The notes below the pieces were generated by a model. The model did no database searches. It was not told the origin of the DNA and worked only from the letters and a program-made list of their open reading frames with translations. 26,770 nt of DNA from an uncultured Peptococcaceae bacterium (GTDB taxonomy: Bacteria; Bacillota; Peptococcia; Peptococcales; Peptococcaceae), in contig CABQBF010000019.1 of assembly GCA_902462325.1 (NCBI GenBank), positions 1-26,770 on the forward strand. The letters are read 5' to 3'. The translations under genes were made by a program, and so were the position numbers. Shown one piece after another: positions 1 through 8,303 of this stretch. Within the stretch, counting starts at the first letter, position 1. The number at the start of each line of letters is the position of its first letter.

Positions 1-54
1 CCCACGACCTCCAGCGTGACAGGCTGGCATTCTAACCATCTGAACTACTGCGCC
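1..54 (-). tRNA. tRNA-Asp (GUC), 3' part cut off by window edge
   Basis: Read on the minus strand, the acceptor 5' arm is GGCGCAG (54-48), followed by the D arm (TAGTTCAG) and an anticodon stem CCAGC/GCTGG around the loop CTGTCAC. This gives anticodon GUC and so Asp. The T arm and 3' end lie beyond position 1. It follows tRNA-Val by 10 nt and is most likely co-transcribed with it. Confidence 0.93.
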
Positions 55-64
55 ACAATGAAAA

Positions 65-137
65 TGGGAGTTGACGGGATCGAACCGCCGACATTCTGCT
101 TGTAAGGCAGACGCTCTCCCAGCTGAGCTAAACTCCC
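65..137 (-). tRNA. tRNA-Val (UAC)
   Basis: The full cloverleaf is visible on the minus strand. The acceptor arms are GGGAGTT and AACTCCC with discriminator A, the D arm is TAGCTCAGCTGGGAGAGC, and the anticodon stem TCTGC/GCAGA encloses CTTACAA (anticodon UAC). The T-loop is GGTTCGATCC. CCA is not encoded. It is the first gene of the Val-Asp tRNA operon driven by the promoter at 182-210. Confidence 0.96.
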
Positions 138-181
138 ACATTCTCTGTCGTTCTTGGTGTTGCTCACCAGCGACATTGATT

Positions 182-210
182 ATTATATATGCATTGTTCT
201 TTTCTGTCAA
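182..210 (-). promoter_or_regulatory. Consensus sigma-A promoter of the tRNA-Val/Asp operon
   Basis: The minus strand has TTGACA (210-205), a 17-nt spacer and TATAAT (187-182), a perfect match to the vegetative promoter at ideal spacing. It lies about 45 nt upstream of tRNA-Val, as expected for a highly expressed stable-RNA operon. Confidence 0.9.
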
Positions 211-345
211 CACTTTTTTTGAATTTTTTTCATTTTTTTTTACAATCTCCTCTAACCGCAGAAATACCCCAGTTCTATGCGTCTGTAACATCGCTATCGG
301 CTTTTCTCTGAAAAATACGGCCATCGCAGGACAGCATCCTCCAAA

Positions 346-385
346 TCAAAAACGTCAGGCAAAGAACTAAGCCTCTGCCTAACGT
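346..385 (-). terminator. Rho-independent terminator of the hydrolase/MBL operon
   Basis: On the minus strand ACGTTAGGCA (385-376) pairs with TGCCTGACGT (361-352) as 10 bp with one G-U, and is followed by a short U tract. It begins 5 nt after the stop codon of the metallo-beta-lactamase-fold gene. The 135 nt between it and the tRNA promoter are T/A-rich and show no further feature. Confidence 0.8.
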
Positions 386-389
386 CAGC

Positions 390-1097
390 TCAAATTGTCC
401 GTATAAAACGCTGTCCCTGATATTGTATCTCCTGCACTTGCTGCCGATAAGCGGCGCTCTGAGGCAATGCTTTCCAGTTCGCCACAGTATCCAGTTGTTC
501 CCACATGTGCATAGGAAACACATACCTGGCCTTCGTGTGCTGTAAAAAATAATCAAAGCCCCAACAAAACCGTTCTTCCAAACGCGGGTCTAGGGGCACA
601 AAGGCCAAATCAAGTTCCATGCTCTCCAATTGCTGCATAATCTGTTTGAACCGGGCTTCCATATTACGATTCCAGGAATCACTTTCACCGCTCCAGCTCC
701 ACCAATTCAAATCGCCGGCATGATAGATAACCTGATTTCCATAATGCAATAAAAAGGCTACGCCAATATCGGTAGAAGCCAGGGTATCCAGACGAAAAGG
801 CGCCGGTCCGTCCAGCTCATAGCATCCGCCGCGCTTTACCGCTAAGAAACGGCCATCTTCCTTTGGCATTTTAATTTCCCGCGAGAAAATAAACTGAATT
901 CGCTCGTACTGCTCCGCTAATTGCAGTAAACAAGCATTGTAATGGTCGGTATGCTTGTGGCTGTTTAAAATATAAATCATTTTACTGCCATCCAACACAG
1001 GCGGCTGTTCATCAAACCAGTCAAAAAGAAAGACGCATTGTTCATCTTCTACTTGAAAACAACTGTGCTTATGAAAAGTAATTTCATACTGTTTCAT
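390..1097 (-). CDS. Metallo-beta-lactamase-fold hydrolase
   Basis: A 235-residue cytoplasmic protein of the MBL superfamily. It carries the metal-binding signature SHKHTDH (His47, His49, Asp51, His52) and a later HAGDLN motif that supplies further ligands. The family binds two metal ions, usually Zn, and hydrolyses esters, phosphodiesters or thioesters; the substrate cannot be read from sequence. The start at ATG 1097 fits the family N-terminus (MKQYEITFHKHSC) and has a GGAG 10 nt upstream; a longer frame reaches 1172 but that part has no family character. The gene overlaps the 3' end of the upstream alpha/beta hydrolase by 14 nt, so the two are probably translationally coupled. A terminator follows at once. 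Confidence 0.85.
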   Translation of the reverse strand: MKQYEITFHKHSCFQVEDEQCVFLFDWFDEQPPVLDGSKMIYILNSHKHTDHYNACLLQLAEQYERIQFIFSREIKMPKEDGRFLAVKRGGCYELDGPAPFRLDTLASTDIGVAFLLHYGNQVIYHAGDLNWWSWSGESDSWNRNMEARFKQIMQQLESMELDLAFVPLDPRLEERFCWGFDYFLQHTKARYVFPMHMWEQLDTVANWKALPQSAAYRQQVQEIQYQGQRFIRTI

Positions 1098-2037
1098 GAC
1101 TGCTCTGCTCCTGTTTATCAAGCTCCGCCGTTTTTGCCTCCAGCCATTGCAGCAAGTCCGCCATGACGGCATCCCGATTTATCTCATTTAACATCTCATG
1201 GCGCCCGCCGGGATATAACTGCACTGTCACATCCTGCATACCGGCTTGCGCAAATAGCTGCTGCACATGCCGCACGCCTTTGCCCATATTCCCCACAGGG
1301 TCACAATCGCTGGAAAATAGATACACTGGCATCGTTTTCCGCATAGAGGCTATATTTTGCGGGTCATTGGCCAGTTGAATGCCTTGCAGCAGTTCATGAT
1401 AGAAGCCGTTGGTACAGGTGAACCCGCACCAACTGTCATTCAAATAGCGTTCCAGTTCCGCCTGGTCACGGGTTAGCCAATCATATTCGGATTGCGGATT
1501 GACAATGCCTCGATTAAAGCTGCCGAACATCAGCTTCTGTAATTTTTTAGAATAGGTTTCCTGCCCTGTCAGCAAACAGGCCACGCTGGCAATTTTGACA
1601 GCGGCTCTTCCCGCCGTGCCCTGTCCATCGCCGGTACCCGATAAAATCAAACCGTCAAACATAGAAGGCCGCAGTTGTACGGTGCGCCGCACCAGAAAGG
1701 AGCCCATACTGTGCCCCATCAGATAAATCGGACAGTCAGTTTCCACGTCAATCAATTTTTTCTTGATGGTAAACAAATCATTGATCATCATGTTCCACTC
1801 TACGCCCTTACGCAAATGGCCCAGCCGCATGCCGCCAGTTTTCCCGTGGCCCCGTTGGTCATGACAATACAGAGAAATGCCGTTCTGGCTTAAAAATTGC
1901 CCAAACCGTTCATACCGCAAACTGTGCTCCGTCATTCCGTGCGCCAATAGAATAACCGCTTTCGGCTGCTCTGCCCGCCAACAATGCACATACAACATGG
2001 TATGATCCGACGCAGGCAGCTTGACTTCCTCCATCAT
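1084..2037 (-). CDS. Alpha/beta hydrolase, monoacylglycerol lipase / lysophospholipase-like
   Basis: A serine hydrolase of about 317 residues (Hydrolase_4 type). The visible signatures are an oxyanion segment LLAHGMTEHS, HDQRGHGKTGG, the nucleophile elbow GHSMGS (Ser near residue 110), an acid region SSDCDPVG and the catalytic His in GGRHEML near the C-terminus. Members cleave monoglycerides, lysophospholipids or similar esters. The start at ATG 2037 (MMEEVKLPASD) is preferred because AAGGGGG lies about 8 nt upstream; a frame from 2067 would put this ribosome site inside the gene. No signal peptide is seen, so it is likely cytoplasmic. It is the first gene of a pair with the MBL-fold gene, overlapping by 14 nt. 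Confidence 0.85.
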   Translation of the reverse strand: MMEEVKLPASDHTMLYVHCWRAEQPKAVILLAHGMTEHSLRYERFGQFLSQNGISLYCHDQRGHGKTGGMRLGHLRKGVEWNMMINDLFTIKKKLIDVETDCPIYLMGHSMGSFLVRRTVQLRPSMFDGLILSGTGDGQGTAGRAAVKIASVACLLTGQETYSKKLQKLMFGSFNRGIVNPQSEYDWLTRDQAELERYLNDSWCGFTCTNGFYHELLQGIQLANDPQNIASMRKTMPVYLFSSDCDPVGNMGKGVRHVQQLFAQAGMQDVTVQLYPGGRHEMLNEINRDAVMADLLQWLEAKTAELDKQEQSSHETV

Positions 2038-2141
2038 AACAACAACCCCCTTATGTTCTTCTCTCACTAATTATTTACGCTGCTTTATTCTTCCACAGCA
2101 TAAAAGAAAATACCTGCTTTTTTCCTGCATCGCTATGCCAA

Positions 2142-2175
2142 CAAAAAAATACAGACTCCGCCTGGCAGAGCCTGT
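2142..2175 (-). terminator. Terminator of the M23 peptidase gene
   Basis: On the minus strand ACAGGCTCTG (2175-2166) pairs with CGGAGTCTGT (2160-2151), 10 bp with two G-U pairs around a 5-nt loop, followed by A and seven U. It begins 10 nt after the peptidase stop codon. Confidence 0.9.
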
Positions 2176-2184
2176 ACAAAAATT

Positions 2185-3345
2185 TTATACATAATTTGCT
2201 GGATTTACCGTAGAACCATTGATACGCACCTCAAAATGCAGATGGTTCCCTGTCGATACACCGGTGGAACCAACCTTGCCGATGGTTTCCCCGGCACTTA
2301 CTTTTTGTCCTGTTTTGGCAACCAACGAGGACATATGACCATACAAAGTAGATACCCCGCCGCCATGGTCAATAATAATACAATTGCCATAACCGCCGTA
2401 ATATTTGGACATAATAACCGTTCCGCTGGCCGCAGCCACCACTGCTGCGCCATAGCTGGCGCCGATATCCATACCGCTGTGCAGTTTTTTCGCACCAGTT
2501 ACTGGATGCACCCGATAGCCATAATTGGACGTAATGGTATGGCTGCTTGGGCATGGCCACAGATAAGCGCCGGGCGCTTTGGTGTTCGCGCCGTTTTTAG
2601 CGGCCTGCTCTGCTTGCAAACGCTTAATTTCACTGTTTAACGCCTTGGATTCGGCTTCTAAATCTTCTAAAATATCATACAAAGCATCCTGCTCTGCATT
2701 AATCTGATCCACCAGCGACTGCTTTTGCGCACTGGCTGTGGCCAATTCCTTCGATTTGGCCTCCTGATTTTGCCGTTTCACCACCAGACTGGTTTTCATG
2801 CTGTCCAGACTGGCCTTCTCCGTTTCCAAACTGGCTTTTAAAGCGCTCACTTCATCCAACAGCTTTTGATCATTATTGGCAATATATTTCAAATATTCAA
2901 ATCGGGTGAGAAAATCGGTAATACTGCTGGATTGCAACAGCACCTCTAAAAAATTCACATCCCCATACTGGTACATTTCTTTCAGCCGCTGATTAAAAAT
3001 AGCCATACGGCCGTCATAATCCCGCTGTTTGTTGCTGATTTCCATTTCCGTAAAAGAAATTTTTTCTTCTGTTTCGCTGATTTCGGTGTTCAAACCATCA
3101 ATGGTCTGCTGCACATCGTTCATCTGCTGGTTAATATCTTTCAACTGTTCTGTCAATGATTTTTTTTCGGTATTTTTCTCTGTAATCTGACTTTTTACAT
3201 TCTTTTTTTCATTGTTCAATTCACTCTGTTTTTGCTGTAAATCACCGATACTATTGGCAGCAAAGCTGGCTGTCGGCACTGCACAGGTAACTGTGAACAG
3301 GGATAAGACCAAAATAGCAGTTGCTTTTCTGACACGATTTTGCAA
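2185..3345 (-). CDS. Secreted coiled-coil M23 (LytM) peptidase / murein hydrolase activator
   Basis: About 386 residues. The N-terminus is basic (QNRVRKA) with a hydrophobic core and an A-x-A-like site (ASFAA), a signal peptide. Residues about 35-250 are a long Lys/Glu/Gln-rich coiled coil interrupted by a region (MYQYGDVNFLEVLLQSSS) typical of EnvC/CwlO-like proteins. The C-terminal LytM domain has HSGMDIG (His and Asp ligands), YGHM and HLHFEVR, so the zinc ligands and catalytic His are intact. It probably cleaves peptidoglycan cross-links itself during growth or division. The start is uncertain: a GTG at 3354 directly abuts AAAGGG, while TTG at 3345 has that site 8 nt away and is preferred. 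Single-gene unit with its own promoter and terminator. Confidence 0.9.
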   Translation of the reverse strand: MQNRVRKATAILVLSLFTVTCAVPTASFAANSIGDLQQKQSELNNEKKNVKSQITEKNTEKKSLTEQLKDINQQMNDVQQTIDGLNTEISETEEKISFTEMEISNKQRDYDGRMAIFNQRLKEMYQYGDVNFLEVLLQSSSITDFLTRFEYLKYIANNDQKLLDEVSALKASLETEKASLDSMKTSLVVKRQNQEAKSKELATASAQKQSLVDQINAEQDALYDILEDLEAESKALNSEIKRLQAEQAAKNGANTKAPGAYLWPCPSSHTITSNYGYRVHPVTGAKKLHSGMDIGASYGAAVVAAASGTVIMSKYYGGYGNCIIIDHGGGVSTLYGHMSSLVAKTGQKVSAGETIGKVGSTGVSTGNHLHFEVRINGSTVNPANYV

Positions 3346-3385
3346 AAGCGACACCCTTTCTCTGGTTTTTACTCTCTATCTTATT

Positions 3386-3413
3386 ATTTTACCGTTTATT
3401 TCACGAATTGCAA
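3386..3413 (-). promoter_or_regulatory. Promoter of the M23 peptidase gene
   Basis: The minus strand has TTGCAA (3413-3408), a 16-nt spacer and TAAAAT (3391-3386), about 40 nt upstream of the start codon. It is a fair sigma-A match in an A/T-rich leader. Confidence 0.6.
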
Positions 3414-3542
3414 GTATTTTTTCACCAAAAACCTTATAGACCGCAGCATTCGCAGACAAAACCCCGGTTTTTCTGCTGTCATACCAGCCTGTTTCCAGCA
3501 TATAGTATAGTAGAAGCTGTGTCTTGATCTGGAGGTGTTGTT

Positions 3543-3776
3543 ATGCGTGATTTATGCTATATCTGTTTATTGTGCGTTATCATTGTCGTCACCTTTTTCA
3601 GTGTTCTGATGCCCCAACCCGCGTTATTGGCTTCGTTGGATTTGCAATCCATGCAGCTCCTACATCATATCTCTGTGGATGGGCCCTCTCCCCGCACAGC
3701 ACTGCTCATCAGTATATTGGGACTGGTTTATCTGAAAATCATCTGGCGATTAATCAACCCGCCGCAAAAATTCTGA
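3543..3776 (+). CDS. Small membrane protein of unknown function
   Basis: A 77-residue reading frame preceded by a near-perfect ribosome site (GGAGGTG, 5 nt before ATG). Two hydrophobic segments are visible, about residues 5-28 (rich in Cys, Ile, Val, Leu and Phe) and about 52-68, joined by a polar loop with HHISVDGPSPR, and a basic end (KIIWRLINPPQKF). This suggests a two-pass inner-membrane protein with both ends on the same side. I do not recognise the family. A weak TATAGT sits 30-40 nt upstream and two terminators follow, so it is a complete transcription unit on the strand opposite to all its protein-coding neighbours. Confidence 0.65.
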   Translation: MRDLCYICLLCVIIVVTFFSVLMPQPALLASLDLQSMQLLHHISVDGPSPRTALLISILGLVYLKIIWRLINPPQKF

Positions 3777-3787
3777 ATCTTCCCATC

Positions 3788-3830
3788 AAAAAAGAGTTCC
3801 GCTTCATAAAACATCGCAGAACTCTTTTTT
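3788..3830. terminator. Bidirectional terminator between convergent genes
   Basis: AAAAAAGAGTTC (3788-3799) and GAACTCTTTTTT (3819-3830) form a perfect 12-bp stem. The U tract is present on both strands, so it can end the small membrane-protein gene (plus) and the catalase gene (minus). Confidence 0.88.
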
Positions 3831-3834
3831 GCGT

Positions 3835-3856
3835 ACAGTTTTTTAAACTGTTTTTT
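3835..3856 (+). terminator. Second, tandem terminator
   Basis: ACAGTTT (3835-3841) and AAACTGT (3845-3851) form a 7-bp stem followed by five or more T. It backs up the previous terminator on the plus strand. Confidence 0.6.
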
Positions 3857-3882
3857 CCATATTCTATTGTTCTGCCGAGAAC

Positions 3883-5379
3883 TCACCGGCTGCAGGTTTG
3901 TTCCCGATACCAGCCAATTTGTTCTTCCAACTGCCGCGCTAAGGTCACATCGGCCTGCTGGAAATGGGACAAAACCTGCTCTTGCACATTGCAAGAAGTC
4001 TGCCACAGCTCTACAGCAATATTATCCACCAGATGCGCCTGCTGCTCTGCACATAAGCTGCGATAATAGACGCCGGCCTGGGCAAAATCATTCATGCGCA
4101 CCACGCTCTGACGCTGCACAACACCGTTTATTTCATTGCCCAAGCTGACATTCTCACTAATCTGTTTTGTGGTCCAGCAATTCTGCCGGTTGATAGCCGT
4201 TTTGCGGAACTGTTTCCCCAAACGGTGCCGTTGGGCGTCGCCATAAACGGTGACTCGGCCTTGCAGCAACCGGTCATTAGAGAAGCCGATACCATTTACC
4301 AAATTGGCCGGCGAGAAGGCCGCTTTCTCTACCTGTTCTGCGTAGCAATCCACATTGCGGTCTAGTGTCAACCGTCCCACATGGGTTAAGGGATACTGTT
4401 CTTCCGGCCATACCTTTGTGGCATCCAGCGGATCAAACAACGCCTGGTCAGCCTGTTCGACAGCCATCAGTTGCACACATAAATCAAATTGCACTGCATT
4501 GCCCTGCGCCAACGTATTGTACAGCTTTTCTCCGACAATATGGGGATTTTCTCCCGCTAAGCGTATTGCAGTTTCCCTGTCGATGGTAGCCGTCTGCCCC
4601 AATGGTACCCAATGATATTTCACATAATATTGCTGTCCGCAGGCATTTTCCCACAGATAGGTGTTCACACCGTAGCTGCGCATGCAGCGCACATCATCCA
4701 AAGTGCCTAAATCCGAGTAAAGCATGGTGGTAAAGTTCAGGCTCTCCGGATTTTCCGCCACAAACTGCCAGAACTGATTGCTGCAAGGCAAATTATTCAC
4801 CGGAGAAGGCTGCAGCGCCTGTATGGCGGCTGGGAATTTCATGCAGTCCCGCACTAAAAAAACAGGAATATGGTTGCACAATAAATCAAAAACGCCCTCT
4901 TGGGTATAAAATTTGGTAGAAAAACCCCGCACATTGCGAGAAGTATCGGCAGTACCTTTATTGCTCACCGCCAACGAAAACCGGCTGAACGTATCGACCT
5001 TCTGTCCCGGCGTCTGCAAAAAACAGGCTTTGGTATAAGGCGCCATGGACTGATAGACCGTAAAGGTGCCAAATGCGCCGTACCCTTTGTTATGCACAGC
5101 CCGTTCTGGCGCCGGCTGATGAATAAACTCCGCCAGCGTTTCATGCAGCAGCACATCTTCCGCCAGTACAGGACCATTGTTGCCCACCGTCAGCGATTGC
5201 CAGCCATTTTGCGAACAGCTTTGCTCCTGCTGTTTGGTCACCGCTTGTAGTTGTTCCTCTTTTTTCTGATAGACTACCTGCTGCGCTCCGCTTTTCTGGC
5301 CAGCCTTTGCAGCGCTATTCTGATGATAGCAGCCCTTTTGCTGTCCTTTTTTATAATACTGATTTGCCTTCATCTCCAT
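3883..5379 (-). CDS. katA: Monofunctional haem catalase
   Basis: A 498-residue catalase that converts hydrogen peroxide to water and oxygen in the cytoplasm. The key residues are present: distal His96 in ERAVHNKG, Asn169 in CNHIPVFLVRD, and the proximal haem-ligand pair Arg375/Tyr379 in GRVTVYGDAQRHRLG. The spacing His96-Asn169-Tyr379 (73 and 210 residues) equals that of human catalase (His75, Asn148, Tyr358). The C-terminal helices (MNDFAQAGVYYRSL..) are of the small-subunit type. Before the usual first core segment (SLTVGNNGPV, residue 62) there is a Lys/Gln-rich, low-complexity stretch roughly 40 residues longer than I expect for this clade. The start ATG 5379 has GAGAGG about 8 nt upstream. 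The leader holds a 6-bp hairpin (5399-5417); no PerR-like box was found. It stands alone. Confidence 0.93.
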   Translation of the reverse strand: MEMKANQYYKKGQQKGCYHQNSAAKAGQKSGAQQVVYQKKEEQLQAVTKQQEQSCSQNGWQSLTVGNNGPVLAEDVLLHETLAEFIHQPAPERAVHNKGYGAFGTFTVYQSMAPYTKACFLQTPGQKVDTFSRFSLAVSNKGTADTSRNVRGFSTKFYTQEGVFDLLCNHIPVFLVRDCMKFPAAIQALQPSPVNNLPCSNQFWQFVAENPESLNFTTMLYSDLGTLDDVRCMRSYGVNTYLWENACGQQYYVKYHWVPLGQTATIDRETAIRLAGENPHIVGEKLYNTLAQGNAVQFDLCVQLMAVEQADQALFDPLDATKVWPEEQYPLTHVGRLTLDRNVDCYAEQVEKAAFSPANLVNGIGFSNDRLLQGRVTVYGDAQRHRLGKQFRKTAINRQNCWTTKQISENVSLGNEINGVVQRQSVVRMNDFAQAGVYYRSLCAEQQAHLVDNIAVELWQTSCNVQEQVLSHFQQADVTLARQLEEQIGWYREQTCSR

Positions 5380-5559
5380 TGCTCATCCTCTCTGCATCAT
5401 CGGCCCTCGACGCCGATAAAAAATATTCTTCTTTACTAAGTTATGCAGAGCAGTATTTTTGGTGCGAATTCCCCAGTTGCAAACAATAAAACTTCTCACT
5501 GCCAATTTGATTCCTATGCCGCGTCAGAAAAAATTTTCAACATTTTGTGAAAATATTAG

Positions 5560-5588
5560 TTGCATTTTTTTTGTACATCGTTTATAAT
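5560..5588 (+). promoter_or_regulatory. Promoter of tRNA-Lys
   Basis: TTGCAT (5560-5565), a 17-nt spacer and TATAAT (5583-5588), ending 25 nt before the tRNA. The region between the catalase start (5379) and this promoter is A/T-rich and holds only the catalase leader hairpin. Confidence 0.85.
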
Positions 5589-5613
5589 TAAATACCGTAG
5601 TTGAGAAATATAT

Positions 5614-5689
5614 GGGCGATTAGCTCAGTTGGTAGAGCATCCGACTCTTAATCGGCAGGTCCAGGGTTCGAATCCCTGATCGCCCACCA
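5614..5689 (+). tRNA. tRNA-Lys (CUU)
   Basis: The acceptor arms GGGCGAT and ATCGCCC are followed by A and an encoded CCA. The D arm is TAGCTCAGTTGGTAGAGC, the anticodon loop is CTCTTAA (anticodon CUU) and the T arm is CAGGGTTCGAATCCCTG. It is a single-gene plus-strand unit with its own promoter and terminator. It encodes CCA, unlike tRNA-Val at the left edge. Confidence 0.97.
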
Positions 5690-5700
5690 TATTTACAATT

Positions 5701-5729
5701 AACAGCCGCTCAGATGGGCGGCTGTTTTT
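5701..5729 (+). terminator. Terminator of tRNA-Lys
   Basis: AACAGCCGC (5701-5709) pairs perfectly with GCGGCTGTT (5718-5726), followed by a T tract. It starts 12 nt after the tRNA. Confidence 0.92.
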
Positions 5730-5766
5730 ATTTCACATATACGCGTAGCTTCCCACATGTATAAAC

Positions 5767-5810
5767 AAAACGCCTCCGACAAACCATTTCTGATTTGTCA
5801 GAGGCGTTTT
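5767..5810 (-). terminator. Terminator of the pheST operon
   Basis: The minus strand has AAAACGCCTCTGACAAA (5810-5794) pairing with TTTGTCGGAGGCGTTTT (5783-5767), 17 bp with one G-U; the U tract is the 3' end of the stem. It lies about 50 nt beyond the pheT stop. Confidence 0.88.
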
Positions 5811-5858
5811 CGCTTTTTGATTGTTACCGGCACAGTTTTTTTGTGCCTGGGAGCTATC

Positions 5859-8288
5859 TTACGCTCTCACAGCAGCGTCAAATTTCTGTGTCAGTGCCCC
5901 AAAGATTTTATCGTACTCTGCGTTGACTTCTTCTACCGTCAAAGTGCGGTCGGCCTGGAAGGTCAGCGCGAAGGCAATGCTCTTGCTGCCGGAAGCGATT
6001 TGACCGCCCTGGTAAACGTCAAAGATTTTCACATCGGTCAGCAAATCGGAGCCTGCTTCCCAGATGGCTTTTTCCAAATCAGCAGCGGCAACGGATTCCG
6101 ATACCACAACGGCCATATCACGGGTGGACGATGGGAATTTCGGCAGCGATTTCACCTGAATGGTGCCAGTTCCCACGGCAATCAAGACATCCACATCAAT
6201 TTCTGCCACATAAACTCGGTCTTCCAAACCATAATTATCGGCAATGACTGGGTGGAGTTCTCCGAATACGCCGGCCTGTTGACCGTTCAGATACAGATAA
6301 GCAGCGCGCCCAGGATGATAAATGCTGTTGTCTTTGCAAGGCACAAATTGTACATCGGCAATTTTGAAACCGGCCAGCATTTCTTCGAGAATCCCTTTTA
6401 GATAATAGAAATCATATTCTACACCATTTTGTCGCCAAGTCTGCGATGTTTTCCCTTTGAGCGCAATCCCCAATGTCCATTTTTCATTGGCTAACGTATC
6501 TGGATTTAATTCGCCTTCCAGCAAGAAAATTTTCCCCAATTCAAAGATGGCTACATTTTCATTGCGGCGGTTATGATTGAACAAAATGGTGTTCAACAAT
6601 CCCGGCACAATACTGGTGCGCATATGCCCCTGTTCTTCTGACAGCGGATTTAAAATTGGGATACTGTTGCGGCGTACATCGCCAACAGGATAATTCAATT
6701 TTTCATCGTTAATTTTATTGATGAAGCTGTAGTTCATCACTTCATGCAAGCCCAAGCCAGCCAGTTTATCAATTAAATTGTCGCGGATTTTCTGTGCTTC
6801 GGTCAGGCAGCCACGGCTGGAAGCGCCATAGGGCAAGGTCTGCGGAATGGCGTCATAACCATAGATACGGGCCACTTCTTCCACCAAATCTTCTGGAATA
6901 GAGCAGTCTGGACGATACCCCGGCACTTCTACCGTAATGGCAGCTCCTGTATCTTGGATGATATGGAAATTGAGGCTTTCTAAAATTTCCTTGATTTCTT
7001 CATCGGAAATATCGGTACCCAACAGCGCGTTGACCTTTTCCAACTGCAACTCGATGGTCACCGGTTCATGCTTGGTTGGATAATTGTCGATAGCGCCGCC
7101 TACTACCACACCGCCGCCGGTAAGCTGCATTAACTGGGCGGCCCGTTCCGCAGCAGTCAGCACAGTTTCCATATTGATGCCTTTTTCAAAACGGATAGAC
7201 GCTTCCGAGCGCAATCCCAATTTGGTCGATGTACGGCGCACGGAAGTTGGATGAAAGTAAGCCGATTCAATAAATACATCGGTGGTCTGGTCGGTTACTT
7301 CTGTATTTTCGCCGCCCATCACGCCAGCAACAGCCACCGCTCTGGCGCCGTCACAAATCAACAGCATTTCGTCATTGAGCTGGCGGGTCTGGCTGTCTAA
7401 GGTTACAATTTTTTCATCAGCAGCCGCTTTGCGCACCACAATTTTATGACCGGCCAGTTCGTGATAATCAAAGGCATGCAACGGCTGACCATATTCCATC
7501 ATGACATAGTTGGTCACATCTACGATATTGTTAATCGGGCGCATACAGGCACACTGTAACCGATGCTGCATCCAGAACGGGGAAGGCTGAATTTTTACGC
7601 CGCGAATCATTTTGCCAGCATAACGATGGCACAGCTCCGGCGCGGCAATTTCCGCCGTCATCATCGTATTAACGTCGTCGTTATCGGCTGTGAAGGTTGG
7701 CTGCGGCAGATGCACTTCTTTGCCCAGCAGAGCGCCGATTTCCTGGGCAATATTCAACACGCTCAGGCAATCGGAACGATTTGGCGTTAGATCCAACTCC
7801 AGAATATAATCGTCCAAGCCCAAAATTTCTGTAATTGGCGTTCCCAGCACCGTATCCTCTGGCAACACCAAAATGCCATCTTTTTGTTCCGGCGGAATTT
7901 GATCCGGTTCAATGCCTAATTCTTTGGCAGAACAAATCATCCCGTTTGACTCAATTCCACGCAGCTTGGCCTTTTTAATTTTTACATCACCGGGCAGATG
8001 GGCGCCCACCGTAGCAAAAGGCACCTTCTGACCTGCCGCCACATTTGGCGCGCCGCAGACCACCTGAATATTGTTTTCGCCATCTGTGGTAACATGACAC
8101 AAATTCAAATGGGTATCGGGCACCGGCGTTTTATCAACCACCAGCGCAGCAATCACGCCGTCCACGCCTTTATTGGTAGGAATGACATGTTCCACAGCCA
8201 CGCCGGCTCTTGTCATCACTTCTGCCAGCGCTTCGGCAGACAATTCAATTTCTACATATTCTTTCAACCAGTTATAAGAAACCTGCAT
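5859..8288 (-). CDS. pheT: Phenylalanyl-tRNA synthetase beta subunit
   Basis: An 809-residue subunit of the (alpha-beta)2 enzyme that charges tRNA-Phe, of normal family length. It begins MQVSYNWLKEYVEI, followed by a tRNA-binding (EMAP-like) domain around residues 40-150 (VCGAPNV, PGDVKIKKAKLRG), the B3/B4 editing domain (LDLTPNRSDCLS, then the MRPINNIVDVTNYVM region), the B5 domain and the synthetase-like core (GLHEVMNYSFIN), and a C-terminal FDX-ACB anticodon-binding domain (LPKFPSSTRDMAVVV). It follows pheS by 15 nt; the ribosome site GAGGAGG overlaps that gap. Expression is set by the T-box upstream of pheS. Confidence 0.98.
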   Translation of the reverse strand: MQVSYNWLKEYVEIELSAEALAEVMTRAGVAVEHVIPTNKGVDGVIAALVVDKTPVPDTHLNLCHVTTDGENNIQVVCGAPNVAAGQKVPFATVGAHLPGDVKIKKAKLRGIESNGMICSAKELGIEPDQIPPEQKDGILVLPEDTVLGTPITEILGLDDYILELDLTPNRSDCLSVLNIAQEIGALLGKEVHLPQPTFTADNDDVNTMMTAEIAAPELCHRYAGKMIRGVKIQPSPFWMQHRLQCACMRPINNIVDVTNYVMMEYGQPLHAFDYHELAGHKIVVRKAAADEKIVTLDSQTRQLNDEMLLICDGARAVAVAGVMGGENTEVTDQTTDVFIESAYFHPTSVRRTSTKLGLRSEASIRFEKGINMETVLTAAERAAQLMQLTGGGVVVGGAIDNYPTKHEPVTIELQLEKVNALLGTDISDEEIKEILESLNFHIIQDTGAAITVEVPGYRPDCSIPEDLVEEVARIYGYDAIPQTLPYGASSRGCLTEAQKIRDNLIDKLAGLGLHEVMNYSFINKINDEKLNYPVGDVRRNSIPILNPLSEEQGHMRTSIVPGLLNTILFNHNRRNENVAIFELGKIFLLEGELNPDTLANEKWTLGIALKGKTSQTWRQNGVEYDFYYLKGILEEMLAGFKIADVQFVPCKDNSIYHPGRAAYLYLNGQQAGVFGELHPVIADNYGLEDRVYVAEIDVDVLIAVGTGTIQVKSLPKFPSSTRDMAVVVSESVAAADLEKAIWEAGSDLLTDVKIFDVYQGGQIASGSKSIAFALTFQADRTLTVEEVNAEYDKIFGALTQKFDAAVRA

Positions 8289-8303
8289 CGGTTTAACCTC
8301 CTC

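Noticed and set aside
5757..6401. Open frame of 214 codons on the plus strand opposite pheT
   Set aside because: No ribosome site, begins inside the pheST terminator, and lies antisense to a fully conserved essential gene. It is a shadow of pheT codon use.
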